Source: Arthrobacter sp. StoSoilB22
GTDB taxonomy: Bacteria; Actinomycetota; Actinomycetes; Actinomycetales; Micrococcaceae
NCBI RefSeq assembly: GCF_019977315.1
Contig: NZ_AP024652.1
Location: 2,542,001 to 2,606,000 of the forward strand
Direction of reading: 5' to 3'
Length of the DNA: 64,000 nucleotides
The position numbers and the translations under genes were made by a program. The notes beneath the pieces are model-generated. The model was not told the origin of the DNA. It did no database searches and saw only the letters and a list, made by a program, of their open reading frames with translations. Each line of letters opens with the position of its first letter. Within the stretch, counting starts at the first letter, position 1. Below are positions 26,929 to 37,484 of this stretch, one piece after another.

Positions 26929-28194
26929 TCATTGCCCAGGAAACAGTTCCGAGACGGTGCCGGGGCCAAAAACTACAAGCCAGCTCACCCCTAAGACGAA
27001 GATAACCCCGGTTGCAGCCAGCGCGATTATGGGCGCTCGTCTCGTCATGCCCGAAAGGATCCTCATGACGGGTCCACCAATCGGACGCTCCTTTGAAGCA
27101 GCACCTGTATGAAGGGCGGTTCGCCTTCTAAGCGCCAGAAGTTGTCTCAGAGTTTTCCGCACCGCGACTTCAAGGACCAGACCCCGGCCTCGGGCAGACG
27201 AATAACACATCCATGCGCCAGCGTAAAAGGGGAAAGCTGTCAGCACCATATAGAAAGCCAGAAATTGGAACAAGCCGCCGAGGATCTCTGTGGCCTTTAC
27301 CCCCCAGCGACCCCCCGCGGCCATATCCAGCGCAGCCACCATAAACGGACTCGTGAAAATCGCCCACAGGAGTATGCCCATGGCCACACTTCCCGTCACT
27401 GACCACCACTGCTTGTTGTACCAAAGGACACAGATTTTGCTTAGCCGGTCTACAGCCAGAAATGCCAGGCCGGCGGTGATGACCACAGTTGGAATGAACG
27501 CCTTCCCACCCGCCAGCGACGCTGCCACAATGCCACTGGACACCGGATAAATGGCAAACATTATGACAACGTGGCAAGTGGGTCGGCGGGGGGCGCCGAC
27601 CCTTCTCCGGGGTAAGGCTCTGAGTACCGATTTCTTCTCGCGAACAAGTTTCCATAGGTAAGCATCTGCCGTGGTGTCAACCAACTTAGAGTGCTCTGCA
27701 GCATCACTGGCGAACAGCGATAGAAGCCCGCCGAGGGCCAAAGACCCGAGGCCGCGAACAGCATCGAAACGCGGAGGGTTTGGCCATGAACCGAAATCAA
27801 AAGACTGCCCGAAGGACACCATCATCAGGCCTGTAGCAGCAAGGGAAATAACCCGGCACGCCATATCTAGGAATTCAACCGGGCCAGGGTGTTTCCTTTT
27901 GTCAGTGATCTTCAAGGATCGTGCCTGAAGCTGGACGGCCACTACTAGAGTGGCCAGCAGTCCGAAGCCCGACAACACCGAAGCTCCAGGGATCCGCCTT
28001 AAGATCGGGTTGTAGGACATGTCCACGTTCAGTGACGCCATCCAAACGAAAAGCCAGACCACGATGCTGACGAGCAGATGCGCCAGTGTCCTCTTCAGTA
28101 GGCGGCCTCGGTATGCCTCTGCCTCTTCCATAACGCGGACAAGGACTTTGGGACTTAGCTGATCCAGAATGATAACGCCCTTACGAACCGTCAC
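26929..28194 (-). CDS. Unrecognised multi-pass membrane protein, 421 aa
   Basis: About eight hydrophobic segments are visible (near residues 37-55, 70-90, 110-128, 150-165, 208-228, 236-252, 272-295, 318-340 and 393-415), separated by basic cytosolic-type loops such as REKKSVLRALPRRRVGAPRR. No catalytic motif or transporter signature is recognised. It is flanked by a DUF222-HNH gene (convergent) and the nrd operon, and has no partner gene. It may be strain-specific accessory content; that is inference. Confidence 0.75.
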   Translation of the reverse strand: MTVRKGVIILDQLSPKVLVRVMEEAEAYRGRLLKRTLAHLLVSIVVWLFVWMASLNVDMSYNPILRRIPGASVLSGFGLLATLVVAVQLQARSLKITDKRKHPGPVEFLDMACRVISLAATGLMMVSFGQSFDFGSWPNPPRFDAVRGLGSLALGGLLSLFASDAAEHSKLVDTTADAYLWKLVREKKSVLRALPRRRVGAPRRPTCHVVIMFAIYPVSSGIVAASLAGGKAFIPTVVITAGLAFLAVDRLSKICVLWYNKQWWSVTGSVAMGILLWAIFTSPFMVAALDMAAGGRWGVKATEILGGLFQFLAFYMVLTAFPFYAGAWMCYSSARGRGLVLEVAVRKTLRQLLALRRRTALHTGAASKERPIGGPVMRILSGMTRRAPIIALAATGVIFVLGVSWLVVFGPGTVSELFPGQ

Positions 28195-28334
28195 GTATCT
28201 AGCTCACGTGCTCGCGATTGATGGTGGTCAACGACGCCACAGAGTCTGAATCCGTCGTCATACAGGAAGTGCTTCATTTCGGGAGAACGTGACGGAGCTC
28301 CCAATTGTTGGCGGATCGCGAGCGACAACAAAAT
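28195..28334. other. Intergenic space between the membrane protein gene and the nrdF terminator
   Basis: Holds the promoter region of the membrane-protein gene. A 9-base inverted repeat (28210-28218 and 28315-28323) brackets about 96 bases; it may be chance. No further gene is seen. Confidence 0.4.
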
Positions 28335-28366
28335 AGGGCCCCTCCCGCCGAAGCGGGAGGGGCCCT
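28335..28366 (-). terminator. Rho-independent terminator after nrdF
   Basis: A perfect 14-bp stem (28335-28348 with 28353-28366) with a four-base loop. Read on the minus strand it is followed by ATTTTGTT, a fair T-run, placing the end of the nrdHIEF transcript 27 bases past the nrdF stop. Confidence 0.88.
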
Positions 28367-28392
28367 GAAAGAACCGACAGCAAGGTGAAGAT

Positions 28393-29376
<984 letters not shown>

Positions 29377-29404
29377 TTAAGCGATGGTGTTCTTGAGGTA
29401 AGCC

Positions 29405-29434
29405 TACGACGGCGGGTGGTGACCCGCCGTCGTA
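29405..29434. other. Hairpin between nrdE and nrdF
   Basis: A perfect 13-bp stem (29405-29417 with 29422-29434) and four-base loop lie in the nrdE-nrdF gap. In the direction of transcription no T-run follows, so a processing or mRNA-stability element is more likely than a full terminator. Confidence 0.6.
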
Positions 29435-29483
29435 CTCTTTAGTTTTTGCAGCGGCAATCGCCGCAGAAATCAACCGATTTCGG

Positions 29484-31667
29484 TTACAACATGCACGAAA
29501 CACAGCCCTCAACCTCAGTCCCTTCCAGCGCGAGCTGGCGGAGACGGATGTAGTAGAGGGTCTTGATGCCCTTGCGCCATGCGTAGATCTGCGCCTTGTT
29601 GATGTCCCGCGTGGTGGCGGTGTCCTTGAAGAACAGCGTCAGGGACAGGCCCTGATCCACGTGCTGCGTGGCAGCGGCGTAGGTGTCGATGATCTTCTCA
29701 TAGCCGATTTCGTAGGCATCCTGGTAGTACTCCAGGTTGTCGTTGGTCAGGTACGGAGCCGGGTAGTAGACGCGACCGATCTTGCCTTCCTTGCGGATTT
29801 CGATCTTGGCGGCCACCGGGTGGATGGAGGACGTGGAGTTGTTGATGTAGCTGATGGAACCGGTAGGCGGTACAGCCTGGAGGTTCTGGTTGTAGATACC
29901 GTGCTCCATGACCGAAGCCTTCAGCTCGCGCCAGTCATCCTGGGTGGGGATATGGTGGCCGGCGAAGAGCTCGTTGACGCGCTCCGTTGCCGGAACCCAT
30001 TCCTGCTCGGTGTACTTGTCGAAGAACTCACCGGATGCGTACGTGGACTTCTCGAAGCCGCCGAACTTCTGGCCGGTCTCAATGGCGAGACGGTTGGAAG
30101 CGCGCAGAGCGTGGAACAGCACCGTGTAGAAGTAAATGTTGGTGAAGTCCAGGCCCTCTTCGGAACCGTAGTGGACGTGCTCGCGGGCAAGGTAGCCGTG
30201 GAGGTTCATCTGGCCAAGGCCGATTGCGTGGCTCTGGGCGTTGCCCTGAGCGATGGACGGCACCGAGTTGATGTAGGACATGTCGGACACGGCGCTGAGG
30301 GCACGAATGGACGTCTCGATGGAGCGGCCAAAGTCCGGCGAGTCCATGGTCTTGGCGATGTTCATGGAACCGAGGTTGCAGGAAATGTCCTTGCCCACGG
30401 TCTCGTAGCTGAGGTCCTCGGCGTAAATGGACGGCGAGGAAACCTGCAGGATCTCTGAGCACAGGTTGCTCATGGTGATCTTGCCGTCGATCGGGTTAGC
30501 CCGGTTCACGGTGTCCTCGAACATGATGTACGGGTAGCCGGACTCGAACTGGATCTCCGCGAGGGTCTGGAAGAACTCACGGGCGCTGATCTTGGTCTTC
30601 TTGATCCGAGAATCGTCAACCATCTCGTAGTACTTCTCGGTCACCGAAATGTCGGAGAACGGAACACCATAGACCTTCTCCACGTCGTACGGGGAGAAGA
30701 GGTACATGTCCTCGTTCTTCTTGGCGAGCTCGAACGTGATGTCCGGAACCACAACACCCAAGGAGAGCGTCTTGATGCGGATCTTCTCGTCAGCGTTCTC
30801 ACGCTTGGTGTCCAGGAAGCGGTGGATGTCCGGGTGGTGGGCGTGCAGGTACACGGCACCTGCACCCTGGCGGGCACCAAGCTGGTTGGCGTAGGAGAAG
30901 CTGTCTTCGAGGAGCTTCATCACGGGGATAACGCCGGAGGACTGGTTCTCGATCTGCTTGATCGGGGCGCCGTGCTCACGGATGTTGGTGAGCGAGAGAG
31001 CTACACCGCCGCCACGCTTGGAGAGCTGAAGCGCGGAGTTGATGGCGCGGGCGATCGACTCCATGTTGTCTTCGATGCGGAGCAGGAAGCAGGAGACGAG
31101 CTCGCCGCGCTGTGCCTTGCCTGCATTGAGGAACGTGGGGGTAGCCGGCTGGAAGCGGCCGTCGATGATTTCATCAACAAGGCGGTTGGCCAGGTCTTCG
31201 TCGCCGCGGGCCAGGTGCAGTGCCACCATGCAGACGCGGTCTTCGTAGCGCTCCAGGAAACGCTTGCCGTCAAAAGTCTTCAGCGTGTAGGACGTGTAGA
31301 ACTTGAAAGCGCCAAGGAATGTCTCAAAGCGGAACTTCTTCTTGTACGCGCGGTTGAAGAGATCGCGGATGAAGTTCATCGTGTACTGGTCGAGGGTTTC
31401 GCGCTCGTAGTACTGGTTCTTCACCAGGTAGTCGAGCTTCTCTTCCAGGTCGTGGAAGAACACCGTGTTGTTGTTCACGTGCTGCAGGAAGTACTGGTGC
31501 GCAGCTTCACGGTCAGCTTCAAACTGGATCTCGCCGTTGGGGCCATACAGGTTCAGCATGGCGTTGAGCTCGTGATAACCCAAGCCCTTGAAGGCCTCAG
31601 GCAGCGGCTTCTTGACCGTGTCCACAGCGCCCCCGGTTACTTCTGTTTCTGCGACAGTTGTGTCCAA
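29484..31667 (-). CDS. nrdE: Class Ib ribonucleotide reductase alpha subunit NrdE
   Basis: A 727-residue catalytic subunit. [20 protein letters not shown] contains the first active-site Cys, [13 protein letters not shown] the central one, [11 protein letters not shown] and [15 protein letters not shown] are substrate/effector segments, and the C-terminal EGCVSCML is the redox shuttle re-reduced by NrdH. No N-terminal ATP cone is present, as expected for class Ib. The start at TTG 31667 overlaps nrdI by 31 bases; GTG 31625, just after the nrdI stop, is a good alternative and would give about 713 residues. Confidence 0.97.
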   Translation of the reverse strand: MDTTVAETEVTGGAVDTVKKPLPEAFKGLGYHELNAMLNLYGPNGEIQFEADREAAHQYFLQHVNNNTVFFHDLEEKLDYLVKNQYYERETLDQYTMNFIRDLFNRAYKKKFRFETFLGAFKFYTSYTLKTFDGKRFLERYEDRVCMVALHLARGDEDLANRLVDEIIDGRFQPATPTFLNAGKAQRGELVSCFLLRIEDNMESIARAINSALQLSKRGGGVALSLTNIREHGAPIKQIENQSSGVIPVMKLLEDSFSYANQLGARQGAGAVYLHAHHPDIHRFLDTKRENADEKIRIKTLSLGVVVPDITFELAKKNEDMYLFSPYDVEKVYGVPFSDISVTEKYYEMVDDSRIKKTKISAREFFQTLAEIQFESGYPYIMFEDTVNRANPIDGKITMSNLCSEILQVSSPSIYAEDLSYETVGKDISCNLGSMNIAKTMDSPDFGRSIETSIRALSAVSDMSYINSVPSIAQGNAQSHAIGLGQMNLHGYLAREHVHYGSEEGLDFTNIYFYTVLFHALRASNRLAIETGQKFGGFEKSTYASGEFFDKYTEQEWVPATERVNELFAGHHIPTQDDWRELKASVMEHGIYNQNLQAVPPTGSISYINNSTSSIHPVAAKIEIRKEGKIGRVYYPAPYLTNDNLEYYQDAYEIGYEKIIDTYAAATQHVDQGLSLTLFFKDTATTRDINKAQIYAWRKGIKTLYYIRLRQLALEGTEVEGCVSCML

Positions 31668-32107
31668 AACTTTTCCAGCCCTTCGTTGACCCGCTGAACG
31701 TCTTCCGGCGTTCCCATGAGTTCAAATTTGTAAAGATGCGGCACGTTGCACTTGACGGAGACGATGTCGCCTGCCGCGCAATAGTTGTCCGCGAAATTAG
31801 TGTTTCCTGCTCCAATAACACCGCGGATCAGTTCCCTGTTCCTGGGATCGTTGAGGAATCTGATGACCTGCTTTGGCACGGAACCTTCGCCGTTTGTCCC
31901 GCCATAAGTAGGCAGCACGAGGACGAAGGGTTCCAGAGCTTGAAGCGGAGCGTCCTGGGCATAAAGCGGGATGCGTGCTGCATCCATACCCAGTTTCTGG
32001 ACGAATCGTTTGGTGTTCTCGGAGGTCGAGGAAAAGTAGATGAGGTGACTCCTCGTGGTCACAGCTTCCGCAGCATCGCGTACGGGTGCCGCTGCCAGCG
32101 GTGCCAT
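31637..32107 (-). CDS. nrdI: Flavodoxin-like NrdI
   Basis: About 156 residues from ATG 32107 (GAGGTGA upstream). [13 protein letters not shown] is the FMN phosphate loop, [12 protein letters not shown] and [13 protein letters not shown] the flavin-contacting loops. NrdI supplies oxidant for assembling the Mn2-Tyr cofactor of NrdF. A longer open frame upstream is not conserved. It lies 62 bases after nrdH. Confidence 0.95.
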   Translation of the reverse strand: MAPLAAAPVRDAAEAVTTRSHLIYFSSTSENTKRFVQKLGMDAARIPLYAQDAPLQALEPFVLVLPTYGGTNGEGSVPKQVIRFLNDPRNRELIRGVIGAGNTNFADNYCAAGDIVSVKCNVPHLYKFELMGTPEDVQRVNEGLEKFWTQLSQKQK

Positions 32108-32169
32108 GGGAGTCACCTCTACTACATAGGAATTCTTAGTGTGATGTGGTGGCGAAGTTTGAATAAAAC

Positions 32170-32412
32170 TTAGGCCACGGAGGAAACGGCCTGGGCCAGT
32201 TCCTCGATCTTGTCCGGGCGGAAACCAGACCAGTGGTCCTGCTCGGTGACGACAACCGGCGCCTGCAGGTAACCCAGTGCCTTGAGGCGCTCGAGGGCCT
32301 CGGCGTCCTGGGAGATGTCCACACTCTGGTAGGCAATGCCCTTCTTGTCGAGTGCTCGGTAGGTTGCGTTGCACTGAACACAGGCCGGCTTCGTGTAAAC
32401 CGTTACGGTCAT
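32170..32412 (-). CDS. nrdH: Glutaredoxin-like redoxin NrdH
   Basis: An 80-residue redoxin with CVQC at residues 11-14, APVVV as the cis-Pro segment and the NrdH-type WSGFRPDKI motif near the C-terminus. It donates electrons from thioredoxin reductase to NrdE. It is the first gene of nrdHIEF, with AGGGGACAGGGATC before its ATG. Confidence 0.96.
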   Translation of the reverse strand: MTVTVYTKPACVQCNATYRALDKKGIAYQSVDISQDAEALERLKALGYLQAPVVVTEQDHWSGFRPDKIEELAQAVSSVA

Positions 32413-32568
32413 GATCCCTGTCCCCTAAGTTGAAGTCTGATTCTCTTCGTATCTGGCGGGCTCAACCGGAACTTTATTACTGAATCCGATACCGGCCCGC
32501 GGGCTGCCGTGACAGCCAACACGCTCTGATTTTGTCTTGTGCTGGTTTCCCGCTCAATCCGTAAATCG

Positions 32569-32584
32569 ATACTACATGTAGTGC
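32569..32584. promoter_or_regulatory. NrdR-box-like palindrome in the nrdHIEF promoter
   Basis: ATACTACATGTAGTGC matches the NrdR consensus ACACTATATATAGTGT at 12 of 16 positions and contains the perfect palindrome ACTACATGTAGT. On the minus strand it overlaps a TTGCAC hexamer (32581-32586) that could be the -35. NrdR sites usually occur as pairs; a clear second site was not found. Confidence 0.55.
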
Positions 32585-32772
32585 AAGCGCCGAACTGGAA
32601 CCCCAAGATGATGTATTACAAGTATGTCATTCAATCCACCGCTCGTCCACAGGCAAGGGCCCTCAAAATGTCCGTGATTCCGCGAAATTGAGAGATGTCA
32701 TCCACACCCTGTGGACTACTTAGCCACATTTAATCTTCAGCGTGTCGCCCGGATACGGCGTGTCGTGACAGT

Positions 32773-32803
32773 TTGAAAATGTGGCGTGGCGAACAGCTAA
32801 AAT
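32773..32803 (+). promoter_or_regulatory. Leaderless promoter of the LysR gene
   Basis: TTGAAA (32773-32778), 19-base spacer, TAAAAT (32798-32803), then 6 bases to the ATG at 32810. There is no ribosome-binding site, so the transcript should start at the ATG. Confidence 0.55.
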
Positions 32804-32809
32804 CGCCTG

Positions 32810-33775
32810 ATGGTCAACCTTCTCCATCTCCGCACGTTGATGGAGGTCACCCGGCTGGGTTCCTTCGCCGCAGCGGCCGCCCAGCTCGGCTACACAGCGT
32901 CGGCAGTGTCCCAACAGATGGCCGCGCTGGAACGCGATACCGGCGTCGAACTCTTCCAACGCTCTGCCCGCAGCGTCATTCCCACCGAGGCCGCGGTGAC
33001 CATGACCCGGCACGCGTCCAAGGTGCTGACCGACGTCGAAGCTCTCATGGCCGCGGCTTCAAGGACCAACGACTCCCCCGCCCAGGAGCTGAGACTGGGT
33101 ATTTTCCCCAGCCTCGCCACTTATGTACTGCCGGAGATCCTCCGGAACGATCGGTGGAAGAGACTGGGCATTGAGCTCCGCGTCTCAGTGGCCGAACCGG
33201 CCCAGACCATCCAAGGACTTCGCACCGGCGGCGAACTGGATGTGGCATTGGTTTATCAGGTGGGGCAATCCGGTTTGGCGTGGCCGCATTCGCTGGAGCG
33301 CCAGTGGATTGGCGACGACGACTTCCGGGTGGTGCTGCCCGCATCATGGAAAATCCGGGAGGACGCCGAGATCGAAGCGGCTCACCTCTCGGACATGCCA
33401 TGGATCGTCCACCACCCCGGCACCAGCGATGCCCTGGTCATCGAACGCCTCTTCGCCAGCTGCAACCTGCACCCCCGCGTGGTGGCTTACAGCGATGACT
33501 TCCATGCCAGCCTGGAGATGACCGCAGCCGGCCTGGGGGCATCGCTGGTACCGGAACTGGCGCTGCGCAACCGGCCACCCGGCGTCGTAGTTCTTGATGT
33601 TCCGGACATCCGCCTGGCCCGGAACGTCTTCGCTCTTCTCATCAATGAAAAGAGGACAGCCCAAGTGCAGTTGTTCACACAGCTGCTCGCTGACACCCTG
33701 AGGGACACCTCGGGAAAGAGTGGCCTCCACCCCCTGAAATCCGCTCCTGTCAAGGGCCGGAACCCCAAAGGGTGA
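32810..33775 (+). CDS. LysR family transcriptional regulator
   Basis: A 321-residue regulator. The winged helix occupies about residues 1-60 (LRTLMEVTRLGSFAAAAAQL, QMAALERDTGVELFQR), then a linker helix and a periplasmic-binding-like effector domain from about 90 to 295. It is divergent from nrdH at a distance of nearly 400 bases, so control of nrd is not implied. The target is unknown; no divergent metabolic gene is adjacent. Confidence 0.93.
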   Translation: MVNLLHLRTLMEVTRLGSFAAAAAQLGYTASAVSQQMAALERDTGVELFQRSARSVIPTEAAVTMTRHASKVLTDVEALMAAASRTNDSPAQELRLGIFPSLATYVLPEILRNDRWKRLGIELRVSVAEPAQTIQGLRTGGELDVALVYQVGQSGLAWPHSLERQWIGDDDFRVVLPASWKIREDAEIEAAHLSDMPWIVHHPGTSDALVIERLFASCNLHPRVVAYSDDFHASLEMTAAGLGASLVPELALRNRPPGVVVLDVPDIRLARNVFALLINEKRTAQVQLFTQLLADTLRDTSGKSGLHPLKSAPVKGRNPKG

Positions 33776-33813
33776 ATTGGAGCGAAGTGCTGGAACCCGC
33801 CGGTTGATGGGGT

Positions 33814-33819
33814 TAGATT
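33814..33819 (+). promoter_or_regulatory. -10 element of a leaderless promoter
   Basis: TAGATT lies 6 bases before the ATG at 33826, with TGGAAC 17 bases further upstream as a possible -35. No Shine-Dalgarno is present. Confidence 0.45.
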
Positions 33820-33825
33820 GATCAC

Positions 33826-34332
33826 ATGGGCAAGGTAGCGAGCAAACATTTTGGGGAGATCGAGCTCAACCACGGGCGTGAACATTGCTTCGTTGCGAGA
33901 CACGAACTTGGCGGCAACCAGCTTGAGTTGGACCTCAACGTCACTGCGCACGATCACTTCGATGAGGCGGCCATGCGCAAGGTGGACTACAGGTTGCGCT
34001 TCCTGCCCGAACTCGTGGACCAAGTCAGGGAAATGATCGCCGACGAACTGGACCAGGACGGCACCAACCCCCAACAGTTCCTCCATTTTCACTGTTCGCA
34101 GCTCAAGGAAGAGCAACTCCAATCCGTCTTCGGCGTCAAAGACAAAGGCCAGCTCACCAACGACGTCTTCCTGAAAGCCCTCAAGCTTGGCCACGTGGCC
34201 ATCTATCCCGGCCAGCCGGAACGATACTTCGTACTGGATTTCACCCTCGGATCACACTTCACCGACGAACTGTTGGTGGCTGCAGCTGACGAGGACGGCG
34301 TGGTGGACGACGAAATTCTCTGGGAGTCGTAA
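33826..34332 (+). CDS. DUF2004-like hypothetical protein
   Basis: A 168-residue acidic soluble protein. HFGEIELNHGREHC and the closing FTLGSHFTDELLVAAADEDG resemble the DUF2004 beta-rich fold, while the centre (EAAMRKVDYRLRFLPELVDQV) is helical. No function is known for the family. It is monocistronic, 50 bases after lysR, with its own apparent leaderless promoter, and convergent with the MoxR operon. Confidence 0.7.
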   Translation: MGKVASKHFGEIELNHGREHCFVARHELGGNQLELDLNVTAHDHFDEAAMRKVDYRLRFLPELVDQVREMIADELDQDGTNPQQFLHFHCSQLKEEQLQSVFGVKDKGQLTNDVFLKALKLGHVAIYPGQPERYFVLDFTLGSHFTDELLVAAADEDGVVDDEILWES

Positions 34333-34349
34333 CTACGTCGTGTAACAAC

Positions 34350-35057
34350 TCACCACGGACGGTCCACCCCCGGGGCTTTGTCCGGCCCCCGCAGGTACTC
34401 GCCCCGTTCCTGACCCTCCGAACGTTCAAGCTGGGCCTGCTTGGCGTTCTCCTCTAGCTGCCGGAGTTGCTCCTCGTTAGGGGAAGTCCGGGTATCCGGG
34501 TTGGACGTGGATGGATCGTTGCGCGGCGACTCACCCGCTGAGATCTTTCCGTTGAGACGATCCCGGGCCGCATCCAGGTTCTCACCCTCACCTGCGGAGT
34601 TAGCCGGACCCACAGCATGGCATTGCGGCGGTGCGCTTTCTACCCCGGCCTTGGCCTCCCTGAACAAGCGGGCCGCTACTTCCGGCTCCCCGGCCGCATC
34701 CCCCAGCTTCTCGATGCTCAACACAAGGTTGACTCGCACCCTGCATTCGTCCATACCAGGGCCGGCCTCCAACGCCGCTTCAAAGTCCTCCCGCGCGGCG
34801 GCAAAGTCTCCCGCAAGAACATGGGCATCACCGGAGGCGAAAAGTCCCTTATGTGGCTCCACCAGGTTTGCTACCTGCAACCACGACGCCGCACCGGCCA
34901 CCCCCTCCTGCTCCCCGGCGTCGAAGGACTGCCCGGCAGAGGCGCCAAGGACACCAACGCTCAGGAGCTTCGCCGCAACAGCGAGCGCCAGCAGCGCAGG
35001 TGGTGCTGAGTAGAGCGCCAGCCTGCTTCGCCGCCGTCGTGCGTTGTGTCCGTTCAT
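34350..35057 (-). CDS. TPR-like membrane-anchored protein, last gene of the MoxR/VWA operon
   Basis: A 235-residue protein with an N-terminal membrane segment (about 13-35), a helical repeat core (FAAAREDFEAALEAG, EVAARLFREAKAG) and a long charged, disordered tail ending GVDRPW. The repeat resembles tetratricopeptides, as in BatC-like partners of VWA proteins. Its ATG overlaps the upstream VWA stop by 4 bases. It probably acts as a scaffold outside or at the membrane; that is inference. Confidence 0.75.
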   Translation of the reverse strand: MNGHNARRRRSRLALYSAPPALLALAVAAKLLSVGVLGASAGQSFDAGEQEGVAGAASWLQVANLVEPHKGLFASGDAHVLAGDFAAAREDFEAALEAGPGMDECRVRVNLVLSIEKLGDAAGEPEVAARLFREAKAGVESAPPQCHAVGPANSAGEGENLDAARDRLNGKISAGESPRNDPSTSNPDTRTSPNEEQLRQLEENAKQAQLERSEGQERGEYLRGPDKAPGVDRPW

Positions 35058-36055
35058 GGGGTGGTCCCCTTCCGCACGGCGGGCCGAAGCGATTGGAGGG
35101 CGGTGAAGTGCCGCAAAGGTTCGTTGATCGCCAGAAGGAAAGCGGCCAGGGAGAGCAGCCAGTAGAGTTCCACGCGGCCCGGACCGTCGGGGGTCATTGC
35201 GGTCATGGTGCCGGGGCGGGCCTGGCTCAGCATGTCCGAGGTTGGCTCGGTGCCTGTCCTATGGGCGTAGGGAACGTGGAGCTGGTCTGCGATGGCGCGC
35301 AGCTGTCCTTCGTCGATTCGTGAGACGGCGTCCTGCGGGGTGTCGGAGGTTTTGTCCTGCACGTACGCGGTATCGGGGGTGGAGGTTTCCTTCATTCTCC
35401 CGCCCCGCCCGGTACCGTACCCGAGTACTGCTCCCCCGGCCACATTGCCGGCGTTCATGGGAGCCGGCGCTTCCGCGCTGGTGTTCTCACCGTCGCCGGC
35501 GTAGAAGACCAGTGCGGGGCGCCCTGGGTGTTGCTGATTTGCCGCTTTGAGTCTGTCTTTCAGGAGTTGGGCCGCACCGGTGACGCTGCTTCCTTTGGCG
35601 TACCTGCTGTTTTGTGGTTGCAGGGTTGCCATGGCGGTTTGCAGGGCTGTTGCATCCTGTGTGAGGGGCATGCGGACGTTGGCTTTGTTATCGAAGGTGA
35701 TGAGCGAAAACTTGGCTCCGGCCAGTTCCTTGGCAATGGCCATGACGTCCTGCTGGACTCCTGAAAGCCGGGTGCTGGTTCCGTTGTAGTCTTCTGCGGC
35801 CATGCTGGTGCTGGTGTCCACGACGAAGAACACGTCCATGTCTGCGGTGCCGGTTTGGGCTTGGCCTCCAGCCCAACCGGGACGTAGAGCGGCAAGAAGC
35901 AGAAGGACGACGGCGGCACCGCGCAGGGCTGCAGGCTTAGAGGTCCGCCGCGGCCGGGTTGACTCACGACGCACGTAGGTCCAAGTCGTGAAACCGAGCA
36001 AGGCTGCGAAGGCCAGGGCCAGCAGGGGCCACGGAACGATGGGGGCGAAGGTCAT
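35054..36055 (-). CDS. VWA domain membrane protein (BatB-like)
   Basis: About 333 residues from ATG 36055. Two membrane helices (about 8-28 and 46-60) precede a von Willebrand A domain with the MIDAS motif DTSTSM at 80-85, and a C-terminal helix (VELYWLLSLAAFLLAI) follows. The arrangement matches Bat-type VWA proteins partnered with MoxR ATPases. It overlaps both neighbours by 4 bases, indicating coupled translation. Confidence 0.87.
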   Translation of the reverse strand: MTFAPIVPWPLLALAFAALLGFTTWTYVRRESTRPRRTSKPAALRGAAVVLLLLAALRPGWAGGQAQTGTADMDVFFVVDTSTSMAAEDYNGTSTRLSGVQQDVMAIAKELAGAKFSLITFDNKANVRMPLTQDATALQTAMATLQPQNSRYAKGSSVTGAAQLLKDRLKAANQQHPGRPALVFYAGDGENTSAEAPAPMNAGNVAGGAVLGYGTGRGGRMKETSTPDTAYVQDKTSDTPQDAVSRIDEGQLRAIADQLHVPYAHRTGTEPTSDMLSQARPGTMTAMTPDGPGRVELYWLLSLAAFLLAINEPLRHFTALQSLRPAVRKGTTP

Positions 36056-37023
36056 GGTTCCAGCCGCCAACCGAGCAGCAGCATCCCCGCACCGGCAATC
36101 AGTGCAACGCCCAATGGCCAGTCAGGGGCGTCTGCAATCACTACCCGCGGCGCTGCAAGGTAGCTTGTAGCTTCGGTTTCCTGCACTTTCTGGACGATGC
36201 CCTGAACTGCGTCCGGGCTATCCAAAGTGAAGTAGGTGCCGCCGGTTCGTTGGGCTGCTGCTTTGAGCTGGGCCCCCGGCTGATCGGGTTGCCCGCCATA
36301 GTCCATGTCGCCGGGGTTGAGCGCGTGCACCTTCACCTTTTTCTCGGCGGCCAGGGCCGAGGCTTCGTCCAGGGTGAAGATCGGTTCTCCGGAAAGGAAG
36401 TTGTCCGTGGCCAGGACCACGGATCGCGAGCGCTCCCCTGCGTCAGTGCCGGGGAAGCTCTGCACGCAGCTTGCCAGCCCGTCGCCTATGAGCGAGGAGC
36501 CTTCCCCGTTCCACGTACCGTCAAAGAAGGACCCGGCTCCGCTGTCCAAGGCTTCCTTGGCGTTGGTGAGTTGTTCGGCGGCGAACTGGTAGTCGTCGGT
36601 GAGCGGGAAAAGCTGCACGCTGCTGCTGTCGAAGATGACCATGCCTATTCTTTCGCCATCGAATTCCTTGGCCAAGTCTTCGAAAACGGCTGCGATGGCG
36701 GCATCCGTGCTGGTCATTGACCCGGACACGTCAAGGCACAGCACAATGTCCCTGTTCCTGATTTCCGGTTGCTCTGTTGTGCGGTGGACCGGTCTTGCCG
36801 CGGCTGTGGCGGTGGCGGCGAGGAATACGGCGCCCAACACCACGGCGAGCGCCAGGCGTGTACGGTGCCGGCGTATCGCCTGCTGGTATTCGGGGAGGTC
36901 AGTGAGCCGCTCACCGTGGGCGATGGGCCTGGTCTGTGGGGCACGACGACGGCGGGACAGCCACGCGGTGACTGTCACCGCTGCTGCGGCCAGGGGAAGT
37001 ATCCACCAGTAGCTCAGTTCCAT
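36052..37023 (-). CDS. VWA domain membrane protein (BatA-like)
   Basis: A 323-residue protein with membrane helices near 5-22 and 58-78, a VWA domain with MIDAS motif DVSGSM at 98-103, LATDNFLSG and the later DMDYGG segment, and a final hydrophobic segment (GVALIAGAGMLLLGW). It pairs with the second VWA gene downstream. It overlaps the preceding gene by 10 bases. Confidence 0.88.
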   Translation of the reverse strand: MELSYWWILPLAAAAVTVTAWLSRRRRAPQTRPIAHGERLTDLPEYQQAIRRHRTRLALAVVLGAVFLAATATAAARPVHRTTEQPEIRNRDIVLCLDVSGSMTSTDAAIAAVFEDLAKEFDGERIGMVIFDSSSVQLFPLTDDYQFAAEQLTNAKEALDSGAGSFFDGTWNGEGSSLIGDGLASCVQSFPGTDAGERSRSVVLATDNFLSGEPIFTLDEASALAAEKKVKVHALNPGDMDYGGQPDQPGAQLKAAAQRTGGTYFTLDSPDAVQGIVQKVQETEATSYLAAPRVVIADAPDWPLGVALIAGAGMLLLGWRLEP

Positions 37024-37484
37024 GCGAGCACCACCTGACGTGCTGCTTCTGCGGATTGGCTCACGGAGTGGATCGGCAGGGGCGCGAATTCGTTGGGATA
37101 GATGCCGGCTATTCCTGCCGCCAGCTCCTTGAATTCGTGGCGCTGGAGGTCTTGGAGGGTCATGGAGGTCATAGGCAGGCCCGTGGCCGCTCCGGCGAAC
37201 TCCCGCACGAGGAAGCTGAGCCTCTGGTGCGCGTCGCGCTCCGTCAGGCGACCGGCGTCGGCGTCCGCTGAGGTGGCCTCGATTGCAGACAGGCAGGCGG
37301 CTCGTAACGTGTCCAGGTCAGGAACTTGGCGGACCGGCGCGTCTTGGCGGACGGGAGCCTTCTTACGGTCCGAGAAGAGAACCCAGGCGTACCAGGCTCC
37401 GATGAGGATCACGAGCATAAGCCCGAGCCATAACCATTGCGGTTGGTATTGCAGGGGCGAATAGAAGCCCGCTTCATCCTGCAC
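37014..37484 (-). CDS. Small single-pass membrane protein of the MoxR operon (DUF4381-like)
   Basis: A 156-residue protein with one membrane segment (WLWLGLMLVILIGAWYAWVLF, in two parts about 17-37) and a helical cytosolic part (LSFLVREFAGAATG, LQDLQRHEFKELAAG). Position between DUF58 and the first VWA gene is typical of DUF4381-type proteins in MoxR operons. Overlaps with both neighbours are 10-11 bases. Confidence 0.75.
   Translation of the reverse strand: MQDEAGFYSPLQYQPQWLWLGLMLVILIGAWYAWVLFSDRKKAPVRQDAPVRQVPDLDTLRAACLSAIEATSADADAGRLTERDAHQRLSFLVREFAGAATGLPMTSMTLQDLQRHEFKELAAGIAGIYPNEFAPLPIHSVSQSAEAARQVVLAWN

Larger units (their letters stand above)
32413..32809. other. 397-base divergent control region, nrdH / lysR
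   Basis: Contains the nrd promoter with an NrdR-like box (32569-32584) and the leaderless lysR promoter (32773-32803). The roughly 150 bases between the box and nrdH would be a long leader. No gene is seen. Confidence 0.6.
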
